DNA of 64,000 bases, taken from positions 310,001 through 374,000 of the forward strand of contig NZ_CANLYL010000004.1 of NCBI RefSeq assembly GCF_947495275.1, in the 5' to 3' direction. Source of the stretch: an uncultured Roseobacter sp. (lineage in GTDB: Bacteria; Pseudomonadota; Alphaproteobacteria; Rhodobacterales; Rhodobacteraceae). This document shows positions 35,074 to 43,395 of the stretch, one piece after another. A program made the translations under genes and the position numbers. Within the stretch, counting starts at the first letter, position 1, and every line of letters begins with the position of its first letter. The notes beneath the pieces were generated by a model that saw only the letters and a list, made by a program, of their open reading frames with translations, did not search any database and was not told the DNA's origin.

Positions 35074-35829
35074 ATGGATCTGAACGTCCCGGATACCCGC
35101 CAGCAAATACTGGAACGCCGTTTGGCGGATGGTGTTCACATTGTTGCGGCGGAAATCGCTGTAGAATTCGACGTGTCGATAGACACCGCGCGCCGCGATC
35201 TGATTTCGCTGGAACGGTCGGGCAAAGCGCACAGGGTTCGCGGCGGCGCAATCCCGGTCATGCCACCGGCAGCACCCATGCAGGAAAAAATCGCGCACGG
35301 CAAAAGACCTCCTGCGGCGATGATCGCTGCCGCCGTGGACAGTTTGGCGGATTGCAAGACTGTAATTTTGGACGGGGGCTCAACGGTTTGGGCGCTCGCC
35401 AAAGCATTGAAGCCCAGAGCAGGGTTGCTGATTGTAACGCCCTCTCCCTGGGTGGCGATCGCGTGTATGGAAAACGGTATCGAGGTGGTCTTGCTCGGGG
35501 GGCGTCTGAGCGGCCACGGGGGGGTAAGCGTCGGATTGGATTGCGAAGAACAACTGGGTCAGCTGGCAGCCGAGACGGCGGTGCTGGGGGCCTGTGCCAT
35601 GGACGCTGATTTCGGGCTGAGTTCTGACAATATGGATGAGTCCCGGGTAAAAAAAATGATGGCGAATGCCGCAGTGAAGACGGTTGCACTGGCTGATCGT
35701 ACAAAATTGGGATCGCGGGCCCGTCACCGAACGTTGCTCCCGACCGCGCTTGACGGCTTGATCACGGACGGCACGCCCTCGGAGTGTGCCGCGTTCCAAG
35801 CCAAGGGAATCATGGTTAAAAATGTCTGA
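35074..35829 (+). CDS. DeoR-family transcriptional regulator
   Basis: A 251-residue repressor-type regulator. N-terminal winged helix (residues ~7-60: RQQILERRLADGVHIVAAEIAVEFDVSIDTARRDLISLERSGKAHRVRGGA in layout) and a DeoRC sugar-phosphate-binding domain with ILDGGSTVWALAKAL, VVLLGGRLSGHGGVSVG, and the closing ALADRTKLG. The DeoRC domain is structurally like ribose-5-phosphate isomerase and normally binds a phosphorylated sugar. Upstream: phased TGCA boxes. It overlaps the MFS gene by 8 nt, so the pair is co-transcribed. Confidence 0.92.
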   Translation: MDLNVPDTRQQILERRLADGVHIVAAEIAVEFDVSIDTARRDLISLERSGKAHRVRGGAIPVMPPAAPMQEKIAHGKRPPAAMIAAAVDSLADCKTVILDGGSTVWALAKALKPRAGLLIVTPSPWVAIACMENGIEVVLLGGRLSGHGGVSVGLDCEEQLGQLAAETAVLGACAMDADFGLSSDNMDESRVKKMMANAAVKTVALADRTKLGSRARHRTLLPTALDGLITDGTPSECAAFQAKGIMVKNV

Positions 35830-36958
35830 CTGGCGCACCCCCTGGCGCGCGGTCGCAGCCATGTTCATCCTGAATGGTGCGCTATTCGGCATTTGGGCGT
35901 CGCGCGTGCCGGCGGTGGCTGAAAAGTTTGGTTTGTCGCACGCAGCACTTGGATTCTTATTGCTGACGCTTGCGGCGGGCGCTGTCTGTTCATTTCCCAT
36001 CGCAGGCAAGGCAGTTGATCGCCTGGGCGCAGTGCGGGTGACCCGCCTGATTGCCTTCACATATCCCGTGACACTCGTCGCATTGTCGCTTGCGCCAACG
36101 CAAATTACCCTGGGGGCCGCGCTTTTCTTTTTTGGCGCTGCGCATGGCGCGATGGATGTGGCGATGAACGGGTGGGGGGCCGAAACCGAACGCCGCCTTG
36201 ACCGGCGCATGATGTCTTCATTTCATGCGATGTGGAGCTTTGGGGCAGGGCTGGGCGCTCTGAGCGGATACCTGGCGGTTTATCTGGGCATGGGTCTTTT
36301 TGTGCATTTCCTGATCTCTTCGGCAGCCGTATTTGCAGCAACATACTACGCCGCCAATATTCCCTGGGAGTCCGACAGAGCCGCTCACCGTGATGGCTCA
36401 ATCTTTGCCTTTCCAACGGGAACATTGGTGTTGGTCGGTATCGTCGCCTTTTGTGCAGCTCTTGGGGAAGGTGCGGTCGCGGATTGGAGCGCCGTTTACC
36501 TGAAGAATATCGTGCAAACATCTGAAAGTGCTGCAACTTTAGGGTACACCGTTTTCTCTGTTGCGATGGTGATTGTCCGGCTGTTGGGCGACAGGCTGGT
36601 GACGGTTACGGGACCTGTGCGTGCCGCGCGGATCAGCGGTATCTGTGCCGCAGTCGGGGTGTTGATTACGGTCTTGCTGCCCTCGCTCACCGCCGCGCTG
36701 CTGGGGTTTGCGCTGATGGGGATCGGATACGCCGTGATCATGCCGCTGGCGTTCAGCCGCGCGGCCAATGACCCGGATTTGCCGGCAGGTCAGGCCATTT
36801 CCAGCGTCGCCACGCTCGGTTACGGAGGCATGTTGATCGGTCCCGCGTTCGTTGGTTTTGTTGCCGAAAGCACCGATCTGCAAATCGCATTTGGGCTCCT
36901 TGCGGTTTTGGCCATCTTGATCGTTTTCGCATCCTCGTCGCTGAAACACACGCCTTGA
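35822..36958 (+). CDS. MFS transporter (YbjJ/FucP-like)
   Basis: A 378-residue, 12-helix major-facilitator protein. The first helix (WRAVAAMFILNGALFGIWASRVP), the GAAHGAMDVAMNGWGAETER loop, and the second-half motif VIVRLLGDRL are typical of the YbjJ-like branch of MFS, often seen next to sugar-responsive DeoR regulators. The ATG at 35822 overlaps the DeoR stop. Direction and substrate are not readable; with the HAD phosphatase and DeoR gene it could form an overflow-efflux or sugar-uptake set. A stem-loop begins at its stop codon. Confidence 0.88.
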   Translation: MSDWRTPWRAVAAMFILNGALFGIWASRVPAVAEKFGLSHAALGFLLLTLAAGAVCSFPIAGKAVDRLGAVRVTRLIAFTYPVTLVALSLAPTQITLGAALFFFGAAHGAMDVAMNGWGAETERRLDRRMMSSFHAMWSFGAGLGALSGYLAVYLGMGLFVHFLISSAAVFAATYYAANIPWESDRAAHRDGSIFAFPTGTLVLVGIVAFCAALGEGAVADWSAVYLKNIVQTSESAATLGYTVFSVAMVIVRLLGDRLVTVTGPVRAARISGICAAVGVLITVLLPSLTAALLGFALMGIGYAVIMPLAFSRAANDPDLPAGQAISSVATLGYGGMLIGPAFVGFVAESTDLQIAFGLLAVLAILIVFASSSLKHTP

Positions 36959-36979
36959 ATGCGTCCTCAGGGATGCATT
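36958..36979 (+). terminator. Stem-loop at the end of the MFS gene
   Basis: A 9-bp stem (AATGCGTCC / GGATGCATT, one G-T pair) with a TCAG loop, starting in the stop codon and followed by a single T. Plausible weak terminator. Confidence 0.45.
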
Positions 36980-37255
36980 TGTACCTCTGGTTGAGACCGG
37001 TCGTTTGTGATTGCAAAACCGGCGGTCAACCTGCGAAAGACCAAATTCAACCTAGGCTATCTATCGCAATTGCCTGTGCCGGATCGGAGGCCGCGCACAA
37101 CGGGAACAGATAAGATCGGGCGATCATATACTTAGCAGATCACGACCTGAATTGTCGAACGCGTTGTGGCCCGCCGCCAGCATCAATTTCAGGTTGAAAT
37201 TTCGGCAGGTTTCCGCTAGGTTAACACATCATTAATTTAATCATTGAGAACAATT
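36980..37255. other. Intergenic region ahead of the small-peptide/membrane-protein module
   Basis: About 275 nt that should contain the promoter of the module beginning at 37256; an AT-rich stretch lies near 37220-37255 (TTAACACATCATTAATTTAA). No reading frame or RNA recognised. Confidence 0.4.
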
Positions 37256-37381
37256 ATGCTGTCCAAACTAGCCACCGTTGCGTTTCTGGCCGTGTTCATC
37301 GGGTCCTCCCCCTATTTTCCGGGGCCGGATCAGAACCCGCAAGCCGGTCCGTGTGATCCTTCCGTCAGCAACTGCTTGTAA
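37256..37381 (+). CDS. Putative small secreted peptide (41 aa)
   Basis: An ATG frame of 41 codons ending TAA. The first ~18 residues form a short signal-peptide-like segment (KLATVAFLAVFIGSS), followed by a Pro/Gly-rich mature part with two Cys (GPCDPSVSNCL) that could form a disulfide. Ribosome site weak (TTGAGAA). It ends 26 nt before the large membrane-protein gene, so it may be its leader or partner. No known family. Confidence 0.42.
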   Translation: MLSKLATVAFLAVFIGSSPYFPGPDQNPQAGPCDPSVSNCL

Positions 37382-37407
37382 AGCTGGTGTAAAACCTTGC
37401 TGAGCCA

Positions 37408-39315
37408 ATGAACTCCCTCATTTACTTTGGGGTGGTTGTTGCCGGGGCTGTCACGCTACTCATCGAAGCCTACCGCAATTATAACTCCTCGCTGACCTCA
37501 ATTCCGTTTCGGGAACACCCGATCCTGCGGAACGTCGAGGTTGCCAAGCTTTGTACGCCTCGCGAAAAGAACATCGGCTTCATGTTCTATTCGCTGCTGT
37601 ATCTGGGCACCTACATTGTGGTGCTCAGCTCAACCGAAATCTATGAATTGGTCACGCAGACGCTGGCGTCGAATTCGGAGGTTGGTCCGACGGATGACCT
37701 GACCGGCACCGCCACGGACCCGATTGGCCTGATCGATTCACAATACGGACGCCCGATCTTCATCTCGGCTGCGATTATTTCCATCTTTTCCATTGGGGCC
37801 TTGCGACCGGTAGAGAACACCATGCGGTCGCTGTCTCACCGTTTGGCCGGCGTGCCACGCGGGGTTTACGCCGTTATAGAAGAACTGCACGCAATCGCTT
37901 TCCAGAACTTCAAGGTTGAGTGCCAGAAGCCCTTGTCCGACATGTTTACCCAAAATGTCGAGGAAGATTTCAAAAACAGCTATGACAGCAGCCAGATACC
38001 AGCCATTCACGGCTCATTGCGGACCATTGACTACCTCGCCCCGGCCATCACGGGAAAGCAGCGGGTCAAACATTTTCCATTTACGCAACTTGAGAAAATG
38101 GGCGAGCTGTCCGAGACCCTCGAAGGGCAGGTGGAAGACCTGAAGAACCAGCTCAAGAACGAGGTCAAAGGTGACGAAGCCGCCCGCAAGAAGATATTCG
38201 ACATGGCGAATGCAGTGGCCAATGACACGATTGCGCTCTTTGCTGTTCATTTCCTGCGCAACAATCGGGCGATCAAAAATTACAACAGCGATAGCGCCAT
38301 TGCGCGGATCAATGAGCGGATCAAGAGAAGCTACCAGGTCGAATTGAACTCCTTTGCGATGGGGATGATGTTTTCGACGCTGGCGATTCCGGCTGCGTTC
38401 TACACACTGCTGGCATGGAATTCCGCAGAATACCCCATCACTGCATCGCGGCTGCAACCAATTGTCGTCGAGACCATGGAGAACCAGCAGTTTGATGCCG
38501 AGCTGATCGAAACCTGTAAATCCAGACCGCCCGCGCCTGATGAGTTCGACGAGGAGGACGATCCCTGGGACAAGATTGACCCGGCGGTCGGCTCCCTTGA
38601 CCCTCCCAAAGCCGAAAAGTGCCGTGCGGTTTGGAAATCGACCCTGAAAACGAAATATGCAGAACGCCGTCATACCATTCTGACGGTTTCGTTCTGGGAA
38701 GTCTTTGGCGTGTTCATGAGTACCTTGTTGGCGGCGATCACGGCCTTATTCGGTCGTGAGGTGCGCAAGGAAGACAATTCCTGGCCGGGATGGCACATCC
38801 GGCGCATACCGTTCCTGCGGCTGTTTTCGATGGCAGTCATCCCGTCGATAGCGGCCATTTTTGGTGTTATTGCGGGTACGTTTCTGGAACTGTGGATCAA
38901 TGCGGGTTTTGCACTCACCGAGAACCAGATCGCCTTTTTCTTCCAGTCAAAATGGTCCTTCTTTGCGATGCATGCGGGCGTTGGGTTCATCGTCGCCATT
39001 GGCGTTCTGGTCCTGATTGACCAACACGACGAGCTAAGGGCCTTTGTCACGATACCCATGGGCGTGCTCTTCGCCTTCATGAGCTTGGGCTGGTATTACC
39101 TGATCGTGATTGCCAGCTATGGCCCTGGTTTCATCCGCGATACGCCGCCCGGATTTGACTACAGTTTTGAGGTCCGCGAGATGCTGATCTACGGCGCTCA
39201 TCCATTCCTGTTCCTGATTTTCTTCGCCATCTTCCTGGAGATCACCGAGGACAGCCCGGCGCAAAAGACCAAGAAGCGCAGGTTGTTCAACCTCAAGAAA
39301 GCGAGCGCGGAATGA
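37408..39315 (+). CDS. Unrecognised polytopic membrane protein (635 aa)
   Basis: I do not recognise the family. About nine TM segments: ~4-21, ~55-76, ~115-132, then a ~180-residue soluble domain with a coiled-coil-like stretch (LSETLEGQVEDLKNQLKNEV, ~230-250), TM at ~317-340, a ~85-residue loop rich in Asp/Glu with two Cys (IETCKS and AEKCRA) likely periplasmic and disulfide-bonded, then five TM segments ending ~613 and a basic tail (KTKKRRLFNLKK). The downstream binding-protein-like gene overlaps by 4 nt, so the products are made together and may interact, which suggests a solute-gated channel, transporter or sensor. Function not assigned. Confidence 0.85.
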   Translation: MNSLIYFGVVVAGAVTLLIEAYRNYNSSLTSIPFREHPILRNVEVAKLCTPREKNIGFMFYSLLYLGTYIVVLSSTEIYELVTQTLASNSEVGPTDDLTGTATDPIGLIDSQYGRPIFISAAIISIFSIGALRPVENTMRSLSHRLAGVPRGVYAVIEELHAIAFQNFKVECQKPLSDMFTQNVEEDFKNSYDSSQIPAIHGSLRTIDYLAPAITGKQRVKHFPFTQLEKMGELSETLEGQVEDLKNQLKNEVKGDEAARKKIFDMANAVANDTIALFAVHFLRNNRAIKNYNSDSAIARINERIKRSYQVELNSFAMGMMFSTLAIPAAFYTLLAWNSAEYPITASRLQPIVVETMENQQFDAELIETCKSRPPAPDEFDEEDDPWDKIDPAVGSLDPPKAEKCRAVWKSTLKTKYAERRHTILTVSFWEVFGVFMSTLLAAITALFGREVRKEDNSWPGWHIRRIPFLRLFSMAVIPSIAAIFGVIAGTFLELWINAGFALTENQIAFFFQSKWSFFAMHAGVGFIVAIGVLVLIDQHDELRAFVTIPMGVLFAFMSLGWYYLIVIASYGPGFIRDTPPGFDYSFEVREMLIYGAHPFLFLIFFAIFLEITEDSPAQKTKKRRLFNLKKASAE

Positions 39316-40430
39316 CACGTATGTGGGTTATGTTCTTGATGTTGTTTGGTTGGGCAATGACACCAGCCACCGCACAGGTGACGAATGACACCGCGACAGA
39401 AACGGTTGCAGAGGCCGATGCACCTGGGCTGGAACTGCGCATCGGAGTACGCGGTGCTGCGCGTCCTTTCAGTTATGAAACTTTCAAGGTGCCCCGGAAC
39501 GTGTCTACCGGTTCCGGTCCGATCCGGGCGGCTGGTTATGATGGATACATGGTCTACATTTGTGATGTCGTGCTCAAGCAGATGCTCATCCGGCAAGATG
39601 ATACGCCCGACATCAAGGCCAGCCAGATCACGGTTCATGATATTGATGAATTGTCAAAGACCCGCCGGGATGAATTGAAAAAACTGGCTGAGGCTGCCAA
39701 CGAAGAACCCGTCCCTTTTGATCGCTTTGACTTGCTTGGCGACAAGATTGACATCATGTGTGACCCGGCGACGATCAACACCGCGCGGGTCAAACGATTT
39801 GCCGTCTCGCCGCCGCTTTTTATCACCGGGGTCGGATATCTGACGCGTAAAGGGTCCGTAGCACCCGCATCTGCCTGCCGAAAAGACAAGGCTCTGATCG
39901 GGTTTGTCGGCACAACCAACGCGGCAAGCCATAGCATTCAGATTATCCTGCAGTCCGGCGAATGGCGCACCTATCGCGACTACATCATTGCCGCGTTGCG
40001 CAGCCCAAAAGACAGCAAGAACCACTGTAACAACACCAATGGGCTGGAAGAGCAGGGGGGCGTGTTCTGGGCCGGTGATACGCATGATGATGTGGCCAAG
40101 AAATTCTGTGACGGGTCCATTACATATTATGTCGGCGATCTGGAGATCATCGCTGAGCATGCCAGCCGTCACGCAGGATGTGCCTGGCTGCGTGGCCCGC
40201 GCAGTTTCACGACCGACCGATATGCGATATTTGCCAATGTGGATTACAATGAGATTCATAAATCGCTGTTGATCGGGCGCTTTTTCGAAGTTCTCAATCG
40301 AGAGATTGCGACCTCTGCTTCGCTGCTGGATCGTGCCTATATCGCGACATTCGGGGAAACGACCCGAAGCAAGAAGCTGGAAGCCTTCTTCTGGTCCCTG
40401 CGCGGCTCTCCCGGAGGGGCACTACCGTAG
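39312..40430 (+). CDS. Periplasmic solute-binding-protein-like partner (SBP family 3 fold)
   Basis: A 372-residue protein with a signal peptide (residues 1-21, cleaved near ATA-QV) and the layout of an amino-acid-type binding protein: LELRIGVRGAARPFSYE strand, GYDGYMVYICDVVLKQM, DLLGDKIDIMCDPATINTARVKRFAVSPPLFITGVGYLTRK, hinge crossing near IGFVGTTNAAS, and a return lobe with KKFCDGSITYYVGDLEII. The DPATI segment replaces the usual TxT of this family, and there are several Cys pairs (CDVV, MCDP, ACRK, HCNN, FCDG, GCAW), unusual for an SBP. No ABC permease or ATPase gene is nearby; instead it overlaps the unrecognised membrane-protein gene by 4 nt. It probably senses or presents a solute to that protein. 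Confidence 0.72.
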   Translation: MTRMWVMFLMLFGWAMTPATAQVTNDTATETVAEADAPGLELRIGVRGAARPFSYETFKVPRNVSTGSGPIRAAGYDGYMVYICDVVLKQMLIRQDDTPDIKASQITVHDIDELSKTRRDELKKLAEAANEEPVPFDRFDLLGDKIDIMCDPATINTARVKRFAVSPPLFITGVGYLTRKGSVAPASACRKDKALIGFVGTTNAASHSIQIILQSGEWRTYRDYIIAALRSPKDSKNHCNNTNGLEEQGGVFWAGDTHDDVAKKFCDGSITYYVGDLEIIAEHASRHAGCAWLRGPRSFTTDRYAIFANVDYNEIHKSLLIGRFFEVLNREIATSASLLDRAYIATFGETTRSKKLEAFFWSLRGSPGGALP

Positions 40431-40584
40431 AGCCAGACGATCAATCCGGCATACACGCAACCCCGAACATGACCGTGTTGCCCTGGCTGCACCCCGACTC
40501 ATTTGAGTTAAATCGTAATTTCATTTTCCTTGAGGCGCTATTTTAAGGGCGTTAGCGTAAATGCGGGGGCGTCTCGAGGGTAGA

Positions 40585-40884
40585 ATGGTCAGTGAAAGCG
40601 CTCTTGCTATCTACATAGGTCTGGGGATGGTAACGGTTGCTGCCATCGGATTCACCTTCCAGCCACTGACAACACGCGGCGCCGCGGTCGCCTCGGATTC
40701 GGAAAGTCAGACGATATTCAGAAACGAGATGGCCTATTGTCGGTCTGCGCAATCCGGGATGGATTGTGCCTGTTTTGCTAGAACCGCCGGTCAGGTCATG
40801 GCCTATGAAAGCCCGGCGGTGCAGGGCTTTGTCTATGTGGACAAACGGGAACTGGCCCGCAGCCAGGCGGGCGTCGATTGCTAG
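40585..40884 (+). CDS. Small membrane-anchored protein, unknown
   Basis: A 99-residue protein with an N-terminal hydrophobic helix (ALAIYIGLGMVTVAAIGF) and a short exported domain with four Cys (YCRSA, MDCACFA, VDC at the end). The ATG at 40585 follows GAGGG closely; an alternative ATG at 40561 would add eight residues. No family recognised. It follows the binding-protein-like gene by 154 nt and may or may not belong to the same module. Confidence 0.55.
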   Translation: MVSESALAIYIGLGMVTVAAIGFTFQPLTTRGAAVASDSESQTIFRNEMAYCRSAQSGMDCACFARTAGQVMAYESPAVQGFVYVDKRELARSQAGVDC

Positions 40885-40901
40885 CCCGGGAACGAAATTT
40901 G

Positions 40902-40931
40902 GTCCCGCGCAGATAGTGCTGAGCGCGGGAC
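40902..40931. terminator. Perfect 9-bp hairpin between convergent genes
   Basis: GTCCCGCGC and GCGCGGGAC pair perfectly around a 12-nt loop, 17 nt after the small membrane-protein gene and ahead of the convergent lipoprotein gene. It could serve as a bidirectional terminator; no T-run. Confidence 0.55.
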
Positions 40932-41022
40932 ATGGGTAAAAGCTGATTTCTTTACCGGGAAGCTGGTTGCCCATTGTCACAGGGGCGCCGACAACTTCAA
41001 CACACCCTCCTGCGAGGAAACT

Positions 41023-41301
41023 CTAGATAATCAACTCGTCATATTTGTCGATGAGATTGCGCGCAACAGACTCGCAATCTCCGGGGCTGTCCAGCACACA
41101 GGTTCTGGCCAGACCTCTGTAAACCACACGGGTCTGCGTGAAGGAACCGTTCGGCCCGGCCATCTCGCGCGTCCTGAGTTCGTAACGTTGGCCGTCGTTC
41201 AAGCCGCCCTCAAGGACCTTCTGCGTGCGCGTTTCGTTGTCTATCGTGGTGCAGGCACTCAAGGCCAGGGCCACGCCAACTGCTGCATATTTCAGTACCA
41301 T
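41023..41301 (-). CDS. Small lipoprotein, unknown function
   Basis: A 92-residue protein with a lipoprotein signal peptide: MVLKYAAVGVALALSAC, lipobox LSAC with Cys17 as the lipidated residue. The mature part has one Cys pair (RTCVLDSPGDCESV) near the C-terminus. The start at 41301 is chosen because it creates this signal; the upstream in-frame stretch overlaps the NHL gene and has no signal character. Separate from the NHL gene by 154 nt. Confidence 0.7.
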   Translation of the reverse strand: MVLKYAAVGVALALSACTTIDNETRTQKVLEGGLNDGQRYELRTREMAGPNGSFTQTRVVYRGLARTCVLDSPGDCESVARNLIDKYDELII

Positions 41302-41455
41302 CAAAATTACTCCATACCGTTTACTATGATTGCAGATGTAAGGCGCCATCGTCTGAGAGACAGCCCGTAAGTCCAGAATAACGCATATTTGAACCGACGT
41401 CAGGCCGCTTGCGTCCCGCTGGCAGGCGGGCTTTGGCTGACCAGATCGCCAACCA

Positions 41456-42454
41456 TCACCTGTCGGACTTGGGATCAGTCCGTGCATCGGTGTCGGCAAC
41501 ACGCCTCAATTTCTGAAAGCGTCTGGGATGTTCCGGTTTGGGACTTTCACGCATGACTGCGTGCCAGTCCGCATCAACCACATCGCCGACATAGAGGTCG
41601 CCGGAGCTGTCATATGCGATACTATGGGGAGACAGGAACTGGCCGGCGCCCAATCCCGGACCTTTGCTTGCGTTAAGGCGTGAGATGACCCTGCTTTGCT
41701 GATCCATAAAAGTGACGAACGGGCCAAGGTTCGGGAAATCCCGATTGACGTGGAGATAAGGCGCCAACTCGCCTACAATGCACGCAGGGCAGGTCCTCGG
41801 TGTGATCGCCAACCCGCTCGGGCGGTGCATATTATTGATCTGCGTCTCAAATCGCCCGTTCTGATCGAAGACCTGCACGCGGGAGTTTTCCCGATCCGCA
41901 ACATACACCCAGCCATCGACGTCACAGCAGATATTGTGGGGCAGGTTGAATTCGCCGGGTCCCGATCCGGGCGTTCCCCAGCTTTTCAGAAGATTTCCCC
42001 TTGGGTCGAACTTGTGAATGCAGGCGTTCTGATACCCGTCGGACACGAAGATGTCGCCGGATGCGGAGATTGCCGCATGGGTGCATTTGCAGAACGGTCG
42101 CCCGCTCATGAACCCGGAACTGACGCCAGCTGTGCCGATCTCAAGAAGCAATTTACCGTCCAGCGTGAATTTGCGGACGGTGTGGTCAAAATTATCGGTC
42201 AGGTAAAGGCATTGGTCCGGTCCAATCGACGCCCCATGAGGGTTCGTAAAGATGCCCTGTCCCCAGGCGGCCAGAAGGTCTCCGCTCTGGCTGAGCACAA
42301 CGACCGGTGTGTCGCCCCGATTGAACAGATACACCCTGTCATTGTCGTCCACGGCAATGCCCGCAACGTCCCCCAAAATCACATCGGATGGCAGGTTGCC
42401 CCATTCCGGCAGCGGTTCATATCGATGCTGACCGTGACCCAAAATCTGTGACAT
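41456..42454 (-). CDS. NHL-repeat beta-propeller protein
   Basis: A 332-residue protein with NHL repeats: VAGIAVDDNDRVYLFNRGDTPVVVLSQSGDLLAAWG, IFTNPHGASIGPDQCLYLTDNFDHTVRKFT, FNLPHNICCDVDGWVYVADRENSRVQVFDQNG, FLSPHSIAYDSSGDLYVGDVV in order. The fold is that of peptidyl-hydroxyglycine lyase-like propellers and of some lactonases. No signal peptide. Last gene of the operon PfkB kinase, oxygenase, DapA-like, NHL (5-nt gap to the previous gene). It could be a lactonase or lyase step in that pathway; not provable here. Confidence 0.83.
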   Translation of the reverse strand: MSQILGHGQHRYEPLPEWGNLPSDVILGDVAGIAVDDNDRVYLFNRGDTPVVVLSQSGDLLAAWGQGIFTNPHGASIGPDQCLYLTDNFDHTVRKFTLDGKLLLEIGTAGVSSGFMSGRPFCKCTHAAISASGDIFVSDGYQNACIHKFDPRGNLLKSWGTPGSGPGEFNLPHNICCDVDGWVYVADRENSRVQVFDQNGRFETQINNMHRPSGLAITPRTCPACIVGELAPYLHVNRDFPNLGPFVTFMDQQSRVISRLNASKGPGLGAGQFLSPHSIAYDSSGDLYVGDVVDADWHAVMRESPKPEHPRRFQKLRRVADTDARTDPKSDR

Positions 42455-42459
42455 CTTCG

Positions 42460-43374
42460 CTATCCGTCCTGTCTCATCGCCGCGGCTTCACTTGCTTGGC
42501 GTATCAATGCCATCGCGGCGTTGCGCGCGTGTCGTGCCTCCAGCGCCTGGATGTCATCGAATTGCGCCTGCGGCAGGCGGCATTGGTCCGTTTCAAACAG
42601 CCCTTCCGCTTTGCGCAATTCCTTGAAGAACCTGATGCTGATACCGATGTTCTGGTTGGAGAAATTGAGGATCGGCAAGACCCTTTCGAACAAGGCACGC
42701 GCGGCGGTGACTTCTCCGGTCTCATAGAGGCGTTGGATCGAGACATAAACGCGCTCCATGCCGGTCGGAATGAACGCATGAACGCCGCGCGCCAATGCGT
42801 CCATCAACTGCGTCACAGCCCAGCCACCGCAGACATTCAGCTTGCCGTCAGTAGCGCGCAGAACAGCCGAATACTTGGGACCTGCCTGCTGTGTCTCTAT
42901 CTTCAGCCAGGAAAACCTATCTACCTTGTCAAAGAGATAGGTGATGTCATCAAGAGACAGACCACCCCCATCCCAATCCAGATCCTGCACCATCAGAATA
43001 TCTGGTCCGGCATTCGCGATGTCGCGCAGGAATTCATGCATGCCTTGACGGTTCAGGTTTTCGGGGATTTGCACGCAGACGCCGGCAGCCCCAGCTTGAG
43101 TGGCGGTCCTTGAAAGCGCCAGGCTCTCATTTGGGTCCTGCGCGGTCACGCTGATGATAACAGGCACACGTCCGGCATTTGCGTCGGTCAGGGTCTGGAT
43201 ATAGCTGAGTTTTTCACCTTCTGTCAGTGTCGTGTGCTCCCCTGCGACCGCCAGCCCAAGCATACCGCCGCAGCCTGCGCCAATTGTATGCTCAACCAAT
43301 CGCCTGAGGCATGACAGATCAAGGTGACCCGCGGGGTCAAACGGTGTATTCAGACTGGGAATAATTCCTTTCAC
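42460..43374 (-). CDS. DapA-fold aldolase/lyase, divergent active site
   Basis: A 304-residue class I aldolase of the dihydrodipicolinate synthase/N-acetylneuraminate lyase family. The Schiff-base Lys is retained (FSWLKIET, Lys158), but the GTTGE loop reads LAVAGE and the YN(V/I)P strand with the catalytic Tyr reads MVQDLDWDG, so the proton-relay Tyr is missing. It is therefore unlikely to be a canonical DapA or NanA; a hydratase, retro-aldolase or decarboxylase role is possible. In the operon with a kinase, an Fe/2-oxoglutarate oxygenase and an NHL protein; a more canonical paralogue is encoded divergently at 45352. Confidence 0.83.
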   Translation of the reverse strand: MKGIIPSLNTPFDPAGHLDLSCLRRLVEHTIGAGCGGMLGLAVAGEHTTLTEGEKLSYIQTLTDANAGRVPVIISVTAQDPNESLALSRTATQAGAAGVCVQIPENLNRQGMHEFLRDIANAGPDILMVQDLDWDGGGLSLDDITYLFDKVDRFSWLKIETQQAGPKYSAVLRATDGKLNVCGGWAVTQLMDALARGVHAFIPTGMERVYVSIQRLYETGEVTAARALFERVLPILNFSNQNIGISIRFFKELRKAEGLFETDQCRLPQAQFDDIQALEARHARNAAMALIRQASEAAAMRQDG

Positions 43375-43395
43375 ATCGACGTCTTTCTTCCGTTT

